Source of the DNA: JAPOUP01 sp026708635
Lineage (GTDB): Bacteria > Pseudomonadota > Alphaproteobacteria > Rhodobacterales > Rhodobacteraceae
DNA length: 64,000 bases
Assembly (NCBI GenBank): GCA_965200115.1
Contig: OZ241336.1
Coordinates: forward strand, 3,968,001-4,032,000
Reading direction: 5' to 3'
Below, in pieces: positions 17,527 to 27,707 of this stretch. The notes under the pieces are model-generated. The model saw nothing but the letters and a program-made list of their open reading frames with translations. It had not been told where the DNA came from and searched no databases. Position 1 is the first letter of the stretch. Each line of letters opens with the position of its first letter. Position numbers and translations under genes: made by a program.

Positions 17527-19881
17527 ATGGACTGGATGATGGTGAAGCGACCGGACGGTGACATCCGGAATTTCTCGATACGGCTTGGCGAATGGGTCGT
17601 CTCGGCTCGCTATGTCATCATCGCGGCAACACTGCTATTGGTTTTCGGGGCGGCAAGCGGCGTTGTTCATCTAAAACTCTCCACGGACTATCGCGCGTTT
17701 TTCAACGATGACAGTCCGGAACTTCTGGCGCTGGAATCCCTGGAGAACACATACGAGAAAAGCGACAATGTCCTTATAGTGATTGTGCCGGATGATCGCG
17801 ACGCGACGTCCGAGACGGCCCTTATGGCTTCGGTATGGCTGACCGAGTCCGCCTGGCAGACGCCGTACGTTTCACGCGTGGATTCACTCGCAAACTTCCC
17901 GCATACGACCTCGGAGGGTGACGAACTGTTTGTGCGCGACCTAGTGAGCCCACAGGAGACGGGCGACCCGCAGGCGCGCAGCGGGATCCGGGCTACGGCT
18001 CTCGGCGACCCACGGCTTGCCGGCAATCTCATCGCGCGGGACGGTGCCGTAAGTGCGGTCAACGTCACCGTCAAGTTGCCTGACGGAGATGATGCCGCAA
18101 GCATAGCCGAGGTTGCCAACTTCGCCCGCGGGCTTGTGGAAGAGGCGAAGGAAAGGTTTCCGGGGGTCGATTTCCGCCCCGTTGGCACCCTGATTATCAA
18201 TCAGACATTTGCGGAAGCCACGTTGGCCACGACGAGAACGGTGGTGCCTGCGTCCCTGGCGATGATGGCGGTGATCCTCGGGATCCTTACCCGCGGCATC
18301 GCGGGAGTCGCGGCGACCGGCGGGGTCGTCATCCTTTCCATCATGGCTGCGATGGGCATGGCGGGATGGGTCGGCATTCCGCTATCCACCTCTACCTCGG
18401 CAACGCCAATCATCGTGCTGACCCTTGCCGTGGCCAACTGCCTGCACGTTCTGGTTGCCGTCCAGGAACGTCTCAGGGCCGGCGTTTCAAGGCACATGGC
18501 GGTCATCCAGTCCATAAGCCAAAACCTGAACCCAATCTTCGTTGCGAGCGTAACCACCGCGTTCGGCTTCCTGATGATGAACTTTTCCGACGCTCCGCCA
18601 TACCGGCAGCTGGGTACGCTCGTGGCGGTGGGTGCATGCGTTTCCTTTGCACTCTCGGTTACGTTCCTTCCCGCGCTGCTCTGTATCCTACCCATACGGC
18701 CCAGCCGGGAACCGACCTCGCGGTTCGGTATAAGCGCTATCGCGGAGTTCGCTCTGCGCAGGAGAGTATCGCTTCTATGGGTATCGGTGGCAGTCGTCGC
18801 CGGACTGTCGCTGGCTGTTCCACGCAACGAACTGAACGATGTCCTGACAAATTTCTTTCATGAAAATGCCCAATTGCGAAAGGACACCGATTTCCTTGAC
18901 GCGAACCTGAGCGGGAATACCATAATTGAATACTCAATAGAGTCACGTGGTTCTGGCGCGATCGCCGAGCCCGCTTTCCTGGAGAACGTGTCCGCCTTTG
19001 CCGACTGGCTTCGATCCCAACACGAAACGCGGCACGTGATGGCTATCAGCGACACCTTTCGCCAGCTTAACAAGAGTATGAATGGCGACGACCCCGCCGC
19101 TTACCGGATTCCTGAAACCCGCGAGCTCGCCACGCAGTTACTGTTTCTATACGAACTGTCGCTTCCGTTCGGCCGCGACGTCAACAACCGAATTGACATA
19201 TCCAAATCGGCGACGCGCATAACCGTGACGGCCAGGACGATGTCCTCGAAAGAGGTGCTGGAATTCGACGCCCGCGTGAAGTCTTGGCTGGACAACAACG
19301 CGCCAAACTTCTCGCAGGTCCAGAGTTCGGGTGCCGCATTGATGCTCGCGCATCTCGGACAGCGCAACATCCGCGCGATGCTGTTTGGAACGGTGATCGC
19401 ATTTCTTGGGGTTTCCCTTCTTCTCGTTCTAGCATTCCGTTCGCTGCGTCTCGGCCTCGTGAGCCTTGTCCCGAACTTTGTTCCCGGATTGATGGCATTC
19501 GGCATCTGGGGCCTGAGCGTAGGAGAGGTCGGTCTCGCACTCTCGGTGGTGATGGCGATGACGATCGGAATTGTGGTTGACGACACGGTGCACTTCATGA
19601 GCAAGTACCTCCATGCGAGACGCGAACTCGGGCAGTCTCCCGAAAACGCGGTGCGCTACGCTTTCGCAACCGTCGGGCGGGCATTGTGCGCGACCACTAC
19701 AGTACTGGTCGCGGGCTTTTTGGTGCTGGGCATGTCCGGCTTCGCTCCCACTGGACAGATGGGGCAGTTAACGGCTCTTGTCATTGGGCTCGCCCTGGTA
19801 TGCGATTTCCTGTTTCTGCCGCCATTCCTGGTCGCAGTGGATCGTCGCCGCGAGGCGTCCGAAAGATCTTTCGGCACTTGA
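17527..19881 (+). CDS. RND-superfamily (MMPL-type) transporter
   Basis: Proton-driven exporter of the MMPL/HpnN/patched-like branch of the RND superfamily. About 785 residues with a duplicated layout: one membrane segment (about 25-45), a large periplasmic loop beginning STDYRAFFNDDSPEL, five segments, then the same pattern repeated (second loop about 440-610). Typical features are the sterol-sensing-like region with STSTSATPIIVLTLAVANCL in the first half and GIVVDDTVHFMSKY in the second, which carries the proton-relay Asp residues. The ATG at 17527 is preceded by GGAAGCGG; an in-frame ATG at 17458 adds an atypical Cys-rich leader. It follows the AlkB-GlnE gene on the same strand, suggesting export of that enzyme's lipid-like product, but this is inference. 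Confidence 0.85.
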   Translation: MDWMMVKRPDGDIRNFSIRLGEWVVSARYVIIAATLLLVFGAASGVVHLKLSTDYRAFFNDDSPELLALESLENTYEKSDNVLIVIVPDDRDATSETALMASVWLTESAWQTPYVSRVDSLANFPHTTSEGDELFVRDLVSPQETGDPQARSGIRATALGDPRLAGNLIARDGAVSAVNVTVKLPDGDDAASIAEVANFARGLVEEAKERFPGVDFRPVGTLIINQTFAEATLATTRTVVPASLAMMAVILGILTRGIAGVAATGGVVILSIMAAMGMAGWVGIPLSTSTSATPIIVLTLAVANCLHVLVAVQERLRAGVSRHMAVIQSISQNLNPIFVASVTTAFGFLMMNFSDAPPYRQLGTLVAVGACVSFALSVTFLPALLCILPIRPSREPTSRFGISAIAEFALRRRVSLLWVSVAVVAGLSLAVPRNELNDVLTNFFHENAQLRKDTDFLDANLSGNTIIEYSIESRGSGAIAEPAFLENVSAFADWLRSQHETRHVMAISDTFRQLNKSMNGDDPAAYRIPETRELATQLLFLYELSLPFGRDVNNRIDISKSATRITVTARTMSSKEVLEFDARVKSWLDNNAPNFSQVQSSGAALMLAHLGQRNIRAMLFGTVIAFLGVSLLLVLAFRSLRLGLVSLVPNFVPGLMAFGIWGLSVGEVGLALSVVMAMTIGIVVDDTVHFMSKYLHARRELGQSPENAVRYAFATVGRALCATTTVLVAGFLVLGMSGFAPTGQMGQLTALVIGLALVCDFLFLPPFLVAVDRRREASERSFGT

Positions 19882-19993
19882 CCGCGCAGTACGGTTCGAT
19901 ACATGACTATAATTGGACATGGCGGCTATGTCCGAGGTGCGGTTTGACGCTCCCGTCTCGGACTGGCTCCCAGAAGCTGGAGACCTGCTCTCC

Positions 19994-21358
19994 CTAGTCG
20001 AGCCATTTGATTGCGGCGTCAGCGGCATCGACGCCGCTTTTCAATGCGGCGTTCACTGAAGGGACTCCCATGTACTCCCCCGCGAGAAAAAGACCCCTGA
20101 CACCCCCGAAGCCCTCCTCCAATCCGATGCGATGCAGCGCGGACATCGTGCCGCCGGAAGACAGGCACACGGCCTCCGGCCACCGGTGAACATGCGTGAA
20201 AATCGGTTTGCGGGACATCTGCGGAACGAATTTGCGGACTTCTGAAAGGACCCGTGGGCCTACGCGATCATCGCTCGCGTCGAATAACTCATCCGCCTGC
20301 CTGTCGATCACGAGCGCGTCGATTACGGCCTTTCCCTCCGGTACGGTCTCAGGCGCCAGCACCGCGGAGTTGCTGATACCGGAAACCAGCGAGACCGCCT
20401 GCCTTGGAATGCCCAACGCGTACCAGTCGCGTGGTAACGGGCTTGAATCGACTCCGAAAAACACGCGGCAGCATCTGGAGTAGGTCACCCGGCGCAGGAT
20501 TTCGCGGAGGGTGGATGGCAGATCTGGTGCGATTTCGAGCGCATCGCTCGCGGTCGTGGCGCAAATCACGGCGTCAGCTTCGACGAGACCGGCATCGGTA
20601 ACGGCACCTTTAGCCGTCCGGCCGTCAAACACCATCCTGCGAACCGGCGTGGAAAGGCGGATGCATGGCCCGCAGGCATCCGCAAGCGCATCGACGAATG
20701 CGCCCATGCCGCCCCTTGGTAAGCATGGCCAGGCATCGCCATTCATGCTGTTGTGCCAGAGCGTCGCCATCGCAAAGGCTGCCCCAACCTGCTCCGGATG
20801 GGCGAATGTGTAGCCCGACAGGCCTGGCCCGAATAGCCAGTCGAGAGCTTCCTGTCCGGACTCCGTCGTAAGGAACTGCGCCGCGTTTTCTCCGTTATCA
20901 AGGTCCAGCAACCGCGAGGGATCATCGAAGTCAAAGGCACCCTTTCTCGCCTCAAGCGTGCGTGCGAGCCTGATTGCCTGCCATGCTCCCCTGGGAGAAA
21001 GCAGCTTGAAGGACAGCATTGTCCTTGCGTTCTTCAGCATGCTCGCAATTCCGCTGCCACCGTACAGGCCGTGAAACCGGCCATTTCGGTACATGCCACC
21101 ATGAACGGGCACTGGCGTCCGCACCAACGGAACGCCGAGCCGGTCCGCAATCCGTCTGGCGGTTCCATATACTTCGAGAAACATGTTGGCGCCAAGATCA
21201 ACGCGGAACTCCCCGATAACCTGGCTTCTGGCCCTGCCGCCGGGACGCGCCGCCGACTCTAGAACCTTGACTTTGACGCCGCTTCTCTCAAGTGTGTAGG
21301 CGGCAGCCAGACCTGCCAGGCCCGCGCCAACGACAAGGACGGTCGGATCACTTGACAT
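19994..21358 (-). CDS. FAD-dependent oxidoreductase (amine oxidase / protoporphyrinogen-oxidase-like)
   Basis: Flavoprotein with the N-terminal dinucleotide motif VLVVGAGLAGLAAAYTLERS (about residues 7-26), the second motif ESAARPGGRARS and a C-terminal FAD site GLFLAGEYMGVPSVNAALKSG. It belongs to the amine oxidase / HemY / phytoene desaturase-like group; the substrate cannot be read from the sequence. Start ATG 21358 is chosen, an upstream TTG being unlikely. It ends 112 bases from the convergent RND gene and lies 277 bases downstream of the second RiPP ABC transporter on the same strand, so it may be the last gene of that cluster. The cluster lacks a recognisable azoline dehydrogenase, which makes it a candidate oxidase, without direct evidence. 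Confidence 0.8.
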   Translation of the reverse strand: MSSDPTVLVVGAGLAGLAAAYTLERSGVKVKVLESAARPGGRARSQVIGEFRVDLGANMFLEVYGTARRIADRLGVPLVRTPVPVHGGMYRNGRFHGLYGGSGIASMLKNARTMLSFKLLSPRGAWQAIRLARTLEARKGAFDFDDPSRLLDLDNGENAAQFLTTESGQEALDWLFGPGLSGYTFAHPEQVGAAFAMATLWHNSMNGDAWPCLPRGGMGAFVDALADACGPCIRLSTPVRRMVFDGRTAKGAVTDAGLVEADAVICATTASDALEIAPDLPSTLREILRRVTYSRCCRVFFGVDSSPLPRDWYALGIPRQAVSLVSGISNSAVLAPETVPEGKAVIDALVIDRQADELFDASDDRVGPRVLSEVRKFVPQMSRKPIFTHVHRWPEAVCLSSGGTMSALHRIGLEEGFGGVRGLFLAGEYMGVPSVNAALKSGVDAADAAIKWLD

Positions 21359-21635
21359 TTTTGTCCGGCACGGCAATCATTGCTTCCGCGCAATACCCAC
21401 AAAGCGTGGCATGGCCTCTGACGGCTCTCTTCTCCATGGCGGTCTCGCACTACCCGATACTACCTACGCCGCCGGTGGCGGCGACCCTTCGCCCGCAAGG
21501 CGCTACGTGGTCCTTCGCACCGCGGGAATGTCTGCGAAGCGGCTTCTGAGAGCCGCACGCACCGGTATTCGAGGAAACGAAGCGCGGCCCCAAATCACGG
21601 ATGAGCCGAGATTGGAACATGAACACGCTGACTGC

Positions 21636-24572
21636 TCATGCCTCCTGACGGCGAACCAGTTCGCGAAACACGCCCCCAGCAGCATTTAGGGAATCGTAAG
21701 TGCCTTGCTCAACGACTTTGCCGGCCTTCAGCACGTAGATGCGATCTGCCTGGCGCAACGTGGACAGGCGGTGGGCAATGACAATCTTCGTCGCAGGCAG
21801 CTGCGTGAGCTGGCTCATGATGCGAGACTGGTTTGTATTGTCCAGAGAGTTCGTCGCTTCGTCCAAAAAGAGAATGCGAGGCTTCTTTGCAATCGCTCGG
21901 GCAATCGTGACCTTCTGCGTCTCCCCTCCGGACAGAACGCTCTGGCTGTCGCCGACACAAGTCAGCATCTGCATCGGCATCTTCATGATATCCTCCCCGA
22001 TATGCGCGATTCGCGCGGCTTGCCATACGCTTTCGGCGTCGATGTGCTCCTGATCTCCCGCTATGTTGTCCCACAGATCCTGTGGATGGAGTATCGCCAG
22101 TTGGGGAACGGCACCAACCTTGCGCCGTAGTTGCCGTATATTCAGCTGCCTGAGATCGCGTCCGTCATAATATACCGTTCCGGCGTCCGGTTTGTTGAGG
22201 CCAAGCGCAAGGCGGAACAATGTGCTTTTCCCGGATCCAGAATGCCCTGCGATCGCGATGAACTCCCCGCGCCGGGCATGGAATGAAACGTCATTGAGAA
22301 TTTTCGGGCCTGCGGGATCATAGCTGAACGAGACGCGTTCGAACTTCAGGTCCCCACCCAGAAATTCAACGGGATCCGAACCGTCTCTTGCTTCGGGCAC
22401 CTCGGACAGGAACGGCTGGAGCTGCTTGAGTTCGGGCACGGCGGAGGCGACGGCGGCGAGCGAAGCAGCCATCCGGACAACCCCTGTGACGAACAGCATG
22501 AAGGCCGCGTAGACAACAAGGAACTCTCCCGTGTTCAGGGTCTCGAGGCCGCGCAGCGTCACGGCCGCCAGCAGTGTCGCGGCCGCCAGCAGCGGCAGAG
22601 CGACCCCGAAAGCTTGGAGATGCGCATCCCGGATGCCAAGCTCCCGCTCGGCGCTCTGCTGCTCACCGAAGTGCCGTGCCCAAACCGCGTAAGCGGACCC
22701 TTCGGCACCATCGACGCGGAGTTTGGAAATGCCTTTGATGAATTGTAGTAGTACGCCGGTAAGGCGATGTGACGCCTGTATCTTCCGTTCGTGGAGAGCG
22801 ACCTGACGAAGGCCAAGGGCCATCGTTACGGCAAGGGCCAGCACGCCGAATATGGAAGCGATCGCGCCAAGTACCGCATCGTAGAGGAAAATGACCAGAA
22901 GTGATGGTAGAAAGAAAACGATTGACAGCAGGTTGTTGGCGGTCATCCCCTGAACGGTGTCGCGTAACCGCTGGAACGTCATCCCGCGCATTGCGCGGTC
23001 GCCGGCTGTATATTTATTGAGGAAGCTAATGGGCAGTCTAAGTAGGCGGTCCCAAAAAGCGGCCTCGATTCGGGACGCAATCCGCCCTTCGACGCGCATG
23101 AACACCATCCCCTGAAGCACGTGGATCAAGGCCCCGATGGCGGCCAGCGCCATCAGTGCCGTGGTCACGGAAGAGAGGAGGCCCAGATCCCCGTTCGGGA
23201 TCGCCCGGTTCACTATGAGCCCCAACGCGAGCGCCGGCAGCAACATGATCAGTCCATTTGCCAAACCCGCCGCCGCGAAGCGGGAAAGATCGGCACCCAA
23301 ACCGTTTCCGAATGTCCGCAACAGTTCGCCCGGCCGGATCGGGAAGTGCCTTAGCGGTCGATAGAAGTGCCAGGCTTTGTCGTTGAGGGACAAGACGCTA
23401 TCTGCGGTGACGGTGGTTGTGCGGCCGGTTTCTGTATCATACATCCGATAGGGCCCCACCGCATCTGGCAGGAGCGCCACAGGATTGCCGCTTTCCGAGC
23501 TAAACGCCAGCATCGCGCCGCTGTCGCCAACCCACCAGCGATCGATCGAGCTCAACTGCACCTGTCGTCCGCGCACGTAGGATACATCGAGAACATCGAC
23601 AAGATCGGGCTGGCTCTCTGGTACGCTGGTTCTTTTTGGCCACTTAAACCTAATTCCTTCGTGCCGACCAACGGCTTGGAGAGCCTTTGCCAGAGGCGAT
23701 CCGTCATCACCGGCATTCGCGGTATCCCGTCCATCCAAAAGGTTCGAAAGCCAGTCCCGGGCGCGGAACTCGTCGACCCGGCGGATCACGCTGGTGGCTC
23801 GTTCCAGATGGGCCTGATCCACGATTGCGAGCATCCGGTTGATACGCTCGGCGGCAAGTGCCAGCCTGTGGAACTTGGCCATCGCGGGCAGCAGGCCACC
23901 GCCGGAGGCCATCTCGCTTGTTGACAAAGGCGCAGAAAGCCGTTGGGGCACTGTCAGTGCAAGCCAGCTCTCGGGAGTCAGCGGAAAAGCGTCGGTCGAC
24001 GGGACTCCATCGGGATCCCCGGCTTCGACCTCGACAAGATCCATGTATAGGCCTGCGCTTGGGGATACCGACGGCAACCTCACCCACACCACCCCTCGCC
24101 GGGCGGAAACTATGCTGCCGTCCGTCGGCGGAACCTGTCCGGCTTCCAGAAGCACATCCGGCAGCCTACGGCTGGCCACCAGCCCCCTGAATAGTGCGGC
24201 GGATACATCCATTATCCATGCGTCGGTCAGTGCCACTAGTTCCCGTGGCTTAACGTCTCCAATCTCGTCGGCCGACAGCTGCCGCAAGACTGTGCCCGGT
24301 AAGCCCTTCGCCGTCAAGCTCAGCGTCGTTTCCTCCGTCTGGGGCTCGACACCGGGAAGCAGACGGCCTTCGCCGGCGCGCGTCAGGAACCGCAAGGCAG
24401 TCTGCTCCACCCCGTTAAGCCGCTCGACAAGAAAAATATCGACCGCGCCCGATTCGACGAACCAAATTTTTCCGGGGTCGCTCATGTCCAGCGGTATGTT
24501 GCCCGCGCAAGGCACTGCGGAGCCCGAGGCGATGGCGAGATCAGCAAACGATCGGCTACCCGGGTCCCGCAT
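21636..24572 (-). CDS. NHLM-type RiPP ABC transporter, ATP-binding/permease protein
   Basis: Large single-chain ABC exporter of about 978 residues, in the size range of the 'NHLM bacteriocin system ABC transporter, ATP-binding protein' family. The N-terminal ~400 residues are soluble and lack the C39 Cys/His pair. A six-segment membrane domain (about 415-720) follows, then the ATPase: Walker A AGHSGSGKSTLFRL, signature VLSGGETQKVTIARAIA, Walker B ILFLDEATNSLDN and an H-loop His in IVIAHRLSTLRQAD. Two starts are possible: ATG 24572, 10 bases after the upstream stop (chosen), or ATG 24626, overlapping it. In NHLM clusters this protein is paired with the peptidase-containing exporter and an HlyD-type protein, exactly the arrangement here. 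Confidence 0.88.
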   Translation of the reverse strand: MRDPGSRSFADLAIASGSAVPCAGNIPLDMSDPGKIWFVESGAVDIFLVERLNGVEQTALRFLTRAGEGRLLPGVEPQTEETTLSLTAKGLPGTVLRQLSADEIGDVKPRELVALTDAWIMDVSAALFRGLVASRRLPDVLLEAGQVPPTDGSIVSARRGVVWVRLPSVSPSAGLYMDLVEVEAGDPDGVPSTDAFPLTPESWLALTVPQRLSAPLSTSEMASGGGLLPAMAKFHRLALAAERINRMLAIVDQAHLERATSVIRRVDEFRARDWLSNLLDGRDTANAGDDGSPLAKALQAVGRHEGIRFKWPKRTSVPESQPDLVDVLDVSYVRGRQVQLSSIDRWWVGDSGAMLAFSSESGNPVALLPDAVGPYRMYDTETGRTTTVTADSVLSLNDKAWHFYRPLRHFPIRPGELLRTFGNGLGADLSRFAAAGLANGLIMLLPALALGLIVNRAIPNGDLGLLSSVTTALMALAAIGALIHVLQGMVFMRVEGRIASRIEAAFWDRLLRLPISFLNKYTAGDRAMRGMTFQRLRDTVQGMTANNLLSIVFFLPSLLVIFLYDAVLGAIASIFGVLALAVTMALGLRQVALHERKIQASHRLTGVLLQFIKGISKLRVDGAEGSAYAVWARHFGEQQSAERELGIRDAHLQAFGVALPLLAAATLLAAVTLRGLETLNTGEFLVVYAAFMLFVTGVVRMAASLAAVASAVPELKQLQPFLSEVPEARDGSDPVEFLGGDLKFERVSFSYDPAGPKILNDVSFHARRGEFIAIAGHSGSGKSTLFRLALGLNKPDAGTVYYDGRDLRQLNIRQLRRKVGAVPQLAILHPQDLWDNIAGDQEHIDAESVWQAARIAHIGEDIMKMPMQMLTCVGDSQSVLSGGETQKVTIARAIAKKPRILFLDEATNSLDNTNQSRIMSQLTQLPATKIVIAHRLSTLRQADRIYVLKAGKVVEQGTYDSLNAAGGVFRELVRRQEA

Positions 24573-24582
24573 CTCGTTAGCC

Positions 24583-26805
24583 CTATCCTGCCCTAACCAA
24601 CCGGCAGTAGGGGCCGTTTTGGTCATTCATGAGCTCGTCGTGGGTTCCCCGCTGAACCACAGATCCCTTATCCAAGAAGATTATCTCGTCGCAGTCCCGT
24701 ATCGTGCTCAACCGGTGGGCCACGACTATGCAACTCACGCCCCGGCGCCGTAATGCATCTTCAACTGCCCTTTCGGTCTCGGCATCCAGCGCACTTGTGG
24801 CCTCGTCAAGAATCAGCACGGTCGGGTTGCTCACCAGCGCACGGGCTATCTCGAGCCGCTGGCACTCGCCCCCGCTGAAGTTGCTCCCGTCTTCATCGAC
24901 CGGTGTCGCATAGCCGAGCGGACGGTCAAGTATGCTGTCATGAATGTCTGCATCCCGCGTCGACTGCATCAGAATCTCATCCGGAACCGCAGGGTTCCAC
25001 AAGGTAATGTTTTCTCGTACGGTGGCGGAGAACATGATGGGTCGCTGGTCGACCACCGAAAGAGAGCTCACCATCACCTCGTCGGGAATTTCCTCCCGGG
25101 GAAAGCCGTCGAACAGTATCTCGCCGGACCAGGGATCATTGATGCCGGCGATGAGGGAAGCCAGCGTCGACTTGCCGGATCCGCTGGCTCCAACCAGCGC
25201 GATCCGCTGACCTGGCTTGACGACCAGGTTAATGTCCCTGATAAGCGGTGCACGAGTGGGATCGTAACCGAATGTTACACCGCGAAGCTCCAGGTGCCCG
25301 CTTAACTGCAGGCGTCCATTCAGTGTCGCGATGGCACCCGACCCGGCACCCCGGCGCCCGTACCGAGTATCTTCTTCTGTTTCCGTGATTTCCTCGATAC
25401 GCTCCATTTCGATGGCGAGCGCCTGCCATCCATCGGCGAACTCCACCAACCTTCCGATTGGCGCAAGGAACATTCCGGCCAAGACATAGAATGCGGCAAG
25501 CGTGCCAAGCGTCATGTCGCCAATCATGACCTGGCGCGCACCGAGGGCCAGTACCAGAACGCTAGCGAGTACTATGAAAAAACCCGGAAGGGCGGCGCTC
25601 ACGTGACCGAACTCGATGAACCGATTCCGCGCGGCTAACTCGCGTGCCTGATAGCCACCCCAGCGAGAGAAAATGCCATCGTCCGAAGCGGTAATGCGTA
25701 GATTTTCGGCTTGTTGCAGCATCAGGACGCCGTGCGCGATGAGCATGCTCTGCTCACGCCGCAGCACATGGTTACTTTCCGTTCTCATGCCCTCGAGCAT
25801 CCGCACAGCGAACGCGTTCAATACCGCGATGCCAAGAACGGCCATCGCAAGCGTAACGTCATAGATCAGCATAGCTGCCAGAAATACGGCGCTCATCGCA
25901 AATTGGATCGCGGGCTCGATCAGGTGGGTCTGAAGCCCATTCGCAATCCTGTGAACCGACAGAATTCGTTCAGTTAGGTCGCTGGCGAGCCGGTTACTGA
26001 AGTACACGACCGGCAGCCGCAGCAGTTTCGATAGGCAGCGGTCTCCGGCTTCGACCGACATTCGGGCGGATAGCCGCGTTATACATCGCTGCTTTAACCA
26101 ACATAGCGCGTAGGCGAAGACGGCGGCGGTGATCAGGACGCCAGCCGCACCCCCCCCCTGCCCGGCCCCGCCCAGTACACGATCCACGAACAGGCCAAGC
26201 GCCACCGGCGCAGCCAGTGCGAACATGGCCAGCATGAGCCCGCATGCCAAGAGATAGGAAATCGGGCCACCGCTTCCGCGCAGCCACGGCGGTAGGCGTC
26301 GGAACATGCTCGGAGGGGTTCCTCCGCGCTGGAAACTCGGGGCGGGCCTCAAATGCAGGGCGATTCCCGAGAATCCCCTGGCGAATTCCTCCACGGTTAG
26401 CTTGCGGCGGCCCATCGCCGGATCATTCAGATGCACGCGCTTGCCGTCGAAGCCTTCCAGAATCAGGAAGTGGTTCCACTCCCAGAACAAGATCTGCGGG
26501 AGCGGCATGTTCACCAGATGGTTTGCGTTCACGCTTTTGCCGGTACACTCAAGACCATAATGTCTGGCCGCCCGCGCCAGGCCCGCCGCGGTCGAGCCAT
26601 CTCGGCTGACTCCACACCTGCCGCGCAGTTCGTTCAAAGGCACCCAGCGACCGAAATGCGCAAGCACGCTCCCCAGACACGCAGCTCCGCATTCCGTCAT
26701 ATGCATCTGCATCACCAGCGGCGTGGTCAAGCGACGCCTCGGCAGTGCCTCAGTGCCAATCAGGCGTGATCGCATCCAACTACCCAGATGGGAAAGAGCC
26801 GACAT
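24583..26805 (-). CDS. NHLM-type RiPP exporter with C39 leader peptidase (peptidase/permease/ATPase)
   Basis: Cleaves the precursor leader and exports the core peptide. The ATG at 26805 overlaps the HlyD gene stop (TGATG). An N-terminal C39 peptidase domain (1-150) has Cys39 in MTECGAACL, oxyanion Gln33, His112 in WNHFLILEGF and Asp128 in LNDPA. The membrane domain spans about 180-450. The ATPase has Walker A VGASGSGKSTLASL, signature FSGGECQRLEIARALVS, Walker B VLILDEATSALDA and H-loop AHRLSTIRD. All catalytic residues are intact. C39 enzymes cut after Gly-Gly, Gly-Ala or Ala-Gly type sites, matching the AAG end of the NHLP leader at 31193. A G9 tract within the coding region (26150-26158) is in frame. 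Confidence 0.92.
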   Translation of the reverse strand: MSALSHLGSWMRSRLIGTEALPRRRLTTPLVMQMHMTECGAACLGSVLAHFGRWVPLNELRGRCGVSRDGSTAAGLARAARHYGLECTGKSVNANHLVNMPLPQILFWEWNHFLILEGFDGKRVHLNDPAMGRRKLTVEEFARGFSGIALHLRPAPSFQRGGTPPSMFRRLPPWLRGSGGPISYLLACGLMLAMFALAAPVALGLFVDRVLGGAGQGGGAAGVLITAAVFAYALCWLKQRCITRLSARMSVEAGDRCLSKLLRLPVVYFSNRLASDLTERILSVHRIANGLQTHLIEPAIQFAMSAVFLAAMLIYDVTLAMAVLGIAVLNAFAVRMLEGMRTESNHVLRREQSMLIAHGVLMLQQAENLRITASDDGIFSRWGGYQARELAARNRFIEFGHVSAALPGFFIVLASVLVLALGARQVMIGDMTLGTLAAFYVLAGMFLAPIGRLVEFADGWQALAIEMERIEEITETEEDTRYGRRGAGSGAIATLNGRLQLSGHLELRGVTFGYDPTRAPLIRDINLVVKPGQRIALVGASGSGKSTLASLIAGINDPWSGEILFDGFPREEIPDEVMVSSLSVVDQRPIMFSATVRENITLWNPAVPDEILMQSTRDADIHDSILDRPLGYATPVDEDGSNFSGGECQRLEIARALVSNPTVLILDEATSALDAETERAVEDALRRRGVSCIVVAHRLSTIRDCDEIIFLDKGSVVQRGTHDELMNDQNGPYCRLVRAG

Positions 26806-27707
26806 CAAAACAGGTTGGAAGTAAGCAACGCGACGGGCGAAGCCAAGCCGAGAACCAGACGGACCCGGCATGCCGAGCCGTCCGGCACCCGACCATCGGG
26901 AATCTGGCGAAGCAGCACGTCTATCCGGTGTAGGTTATCCAAGGTCGCTTGCGGCGGCATAGCCGAAAGCCAATCGGGAAGCGGTCCGGCGACCACGGAA
27001 ACCACCTCCCCCTTCAGCCGCTGTATGCCGACGCCGGGAACCGACACCTCCACGGTCGCCTGCATTCCTTCGGTTATACTTTGCGCGATGTGCGGGCCAA
27101 CCCGCAGAACCGCGTGAACTTGCCCGGTTTCCACGCCGGCACTGGCGCGGATCCGCGCGACAGATGCGCCGGCAGCGACAAAGTCACCTGGCGCAGACCG
27201 CAGTTCAATGACCTCGCCCGCCACGTGAGTGACGATCGTTCCACGCACGGCCCGCCGCGCTTCCATCAGCTGGAGTGCCGTCCGCATCTCGTCCAGAACA
27301 GACGATGATAACGGACCGCTCGGAGACGCCTGCGCCGCGCCGCCTCCGATCGCATCGAGCCGGTGCCACAACTCTTCCACTTCACGGTCCAGTTCGGGTA
27401 AACTCTGTTGTGCGATCCTTTCGCCAGCCATCACCCGATCTCCCGGAAACACGAAATATTCGATCAGGTGTCCCGGTTCTGCCGCAACCACTTCGTGCCG
27501 TTCGCCCGGCGTGATCAGGGCACCCTCGATCACCATTTCACGCTCCACGCGCCAAAATGTCGCCCATAATGCCAATGCGACGATCAGCAGCGCGGTCGCT
27601 ATCAATACAAGTCGCTCGTGAGGCGCGGTTACAGTCAGCAAAACATCGAACTGTCGACGCTTGTTGCTGCTTGCGGCAACTTGGTCCAGACGCTGCAGTC
27701 CCGGCAT
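26805..27707 (-). CDS. HlyD-type secretion (membrane fusion) protein of the NHLM export system
   Basis: Periplasmic adaptor for the adjacent ABC exporters, 300 residues. A short cytoplasmic N-terminus, one membrane segment (about residues 33-53), then biotinyl-lipoyl-like halves (EPGHLIEYFVFPGDRVMAGE and later AGEVIELRSAPGDFVAAGA) separated by a short helical hairpin (LDREVEELWHRLDAIGGG onwards). The hairpin is short compared with HlyD, as usual for NHLM secretion proteins. GGAG lies eight bases before the ATG. It overlaps the peptidase-exporter gene by one base, so the two are translationally coupled. A 650-base gap separates it from ycaO. Confidence 0.87.
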   Translation of the reverse strand: MPGLQRLDQVAASSNKRRQFDVLLTVTAPHERLVLIATALLIVALALWATFWRVEREMVIEGALITPGERHEVVAAEPGHLIEYFVFPGDRVMAGERIAQQSLPELDREVEELWHRLDAIGGGAAQASPSGPLSSSVLDEMRTALQLMEARRAVRGTIVTHVAGEVIELRSAPGDFVAAGASVARIRASAGVETGQVHAVLRVGPHIAQSITEGMQATVEVSVPGVGIQRLKGEVVSVVAGPLPDWLSAMPPQATLDNLHRIDVLLRQIPDGRVPDGSACRVRLVLGLASPVALLTSNLF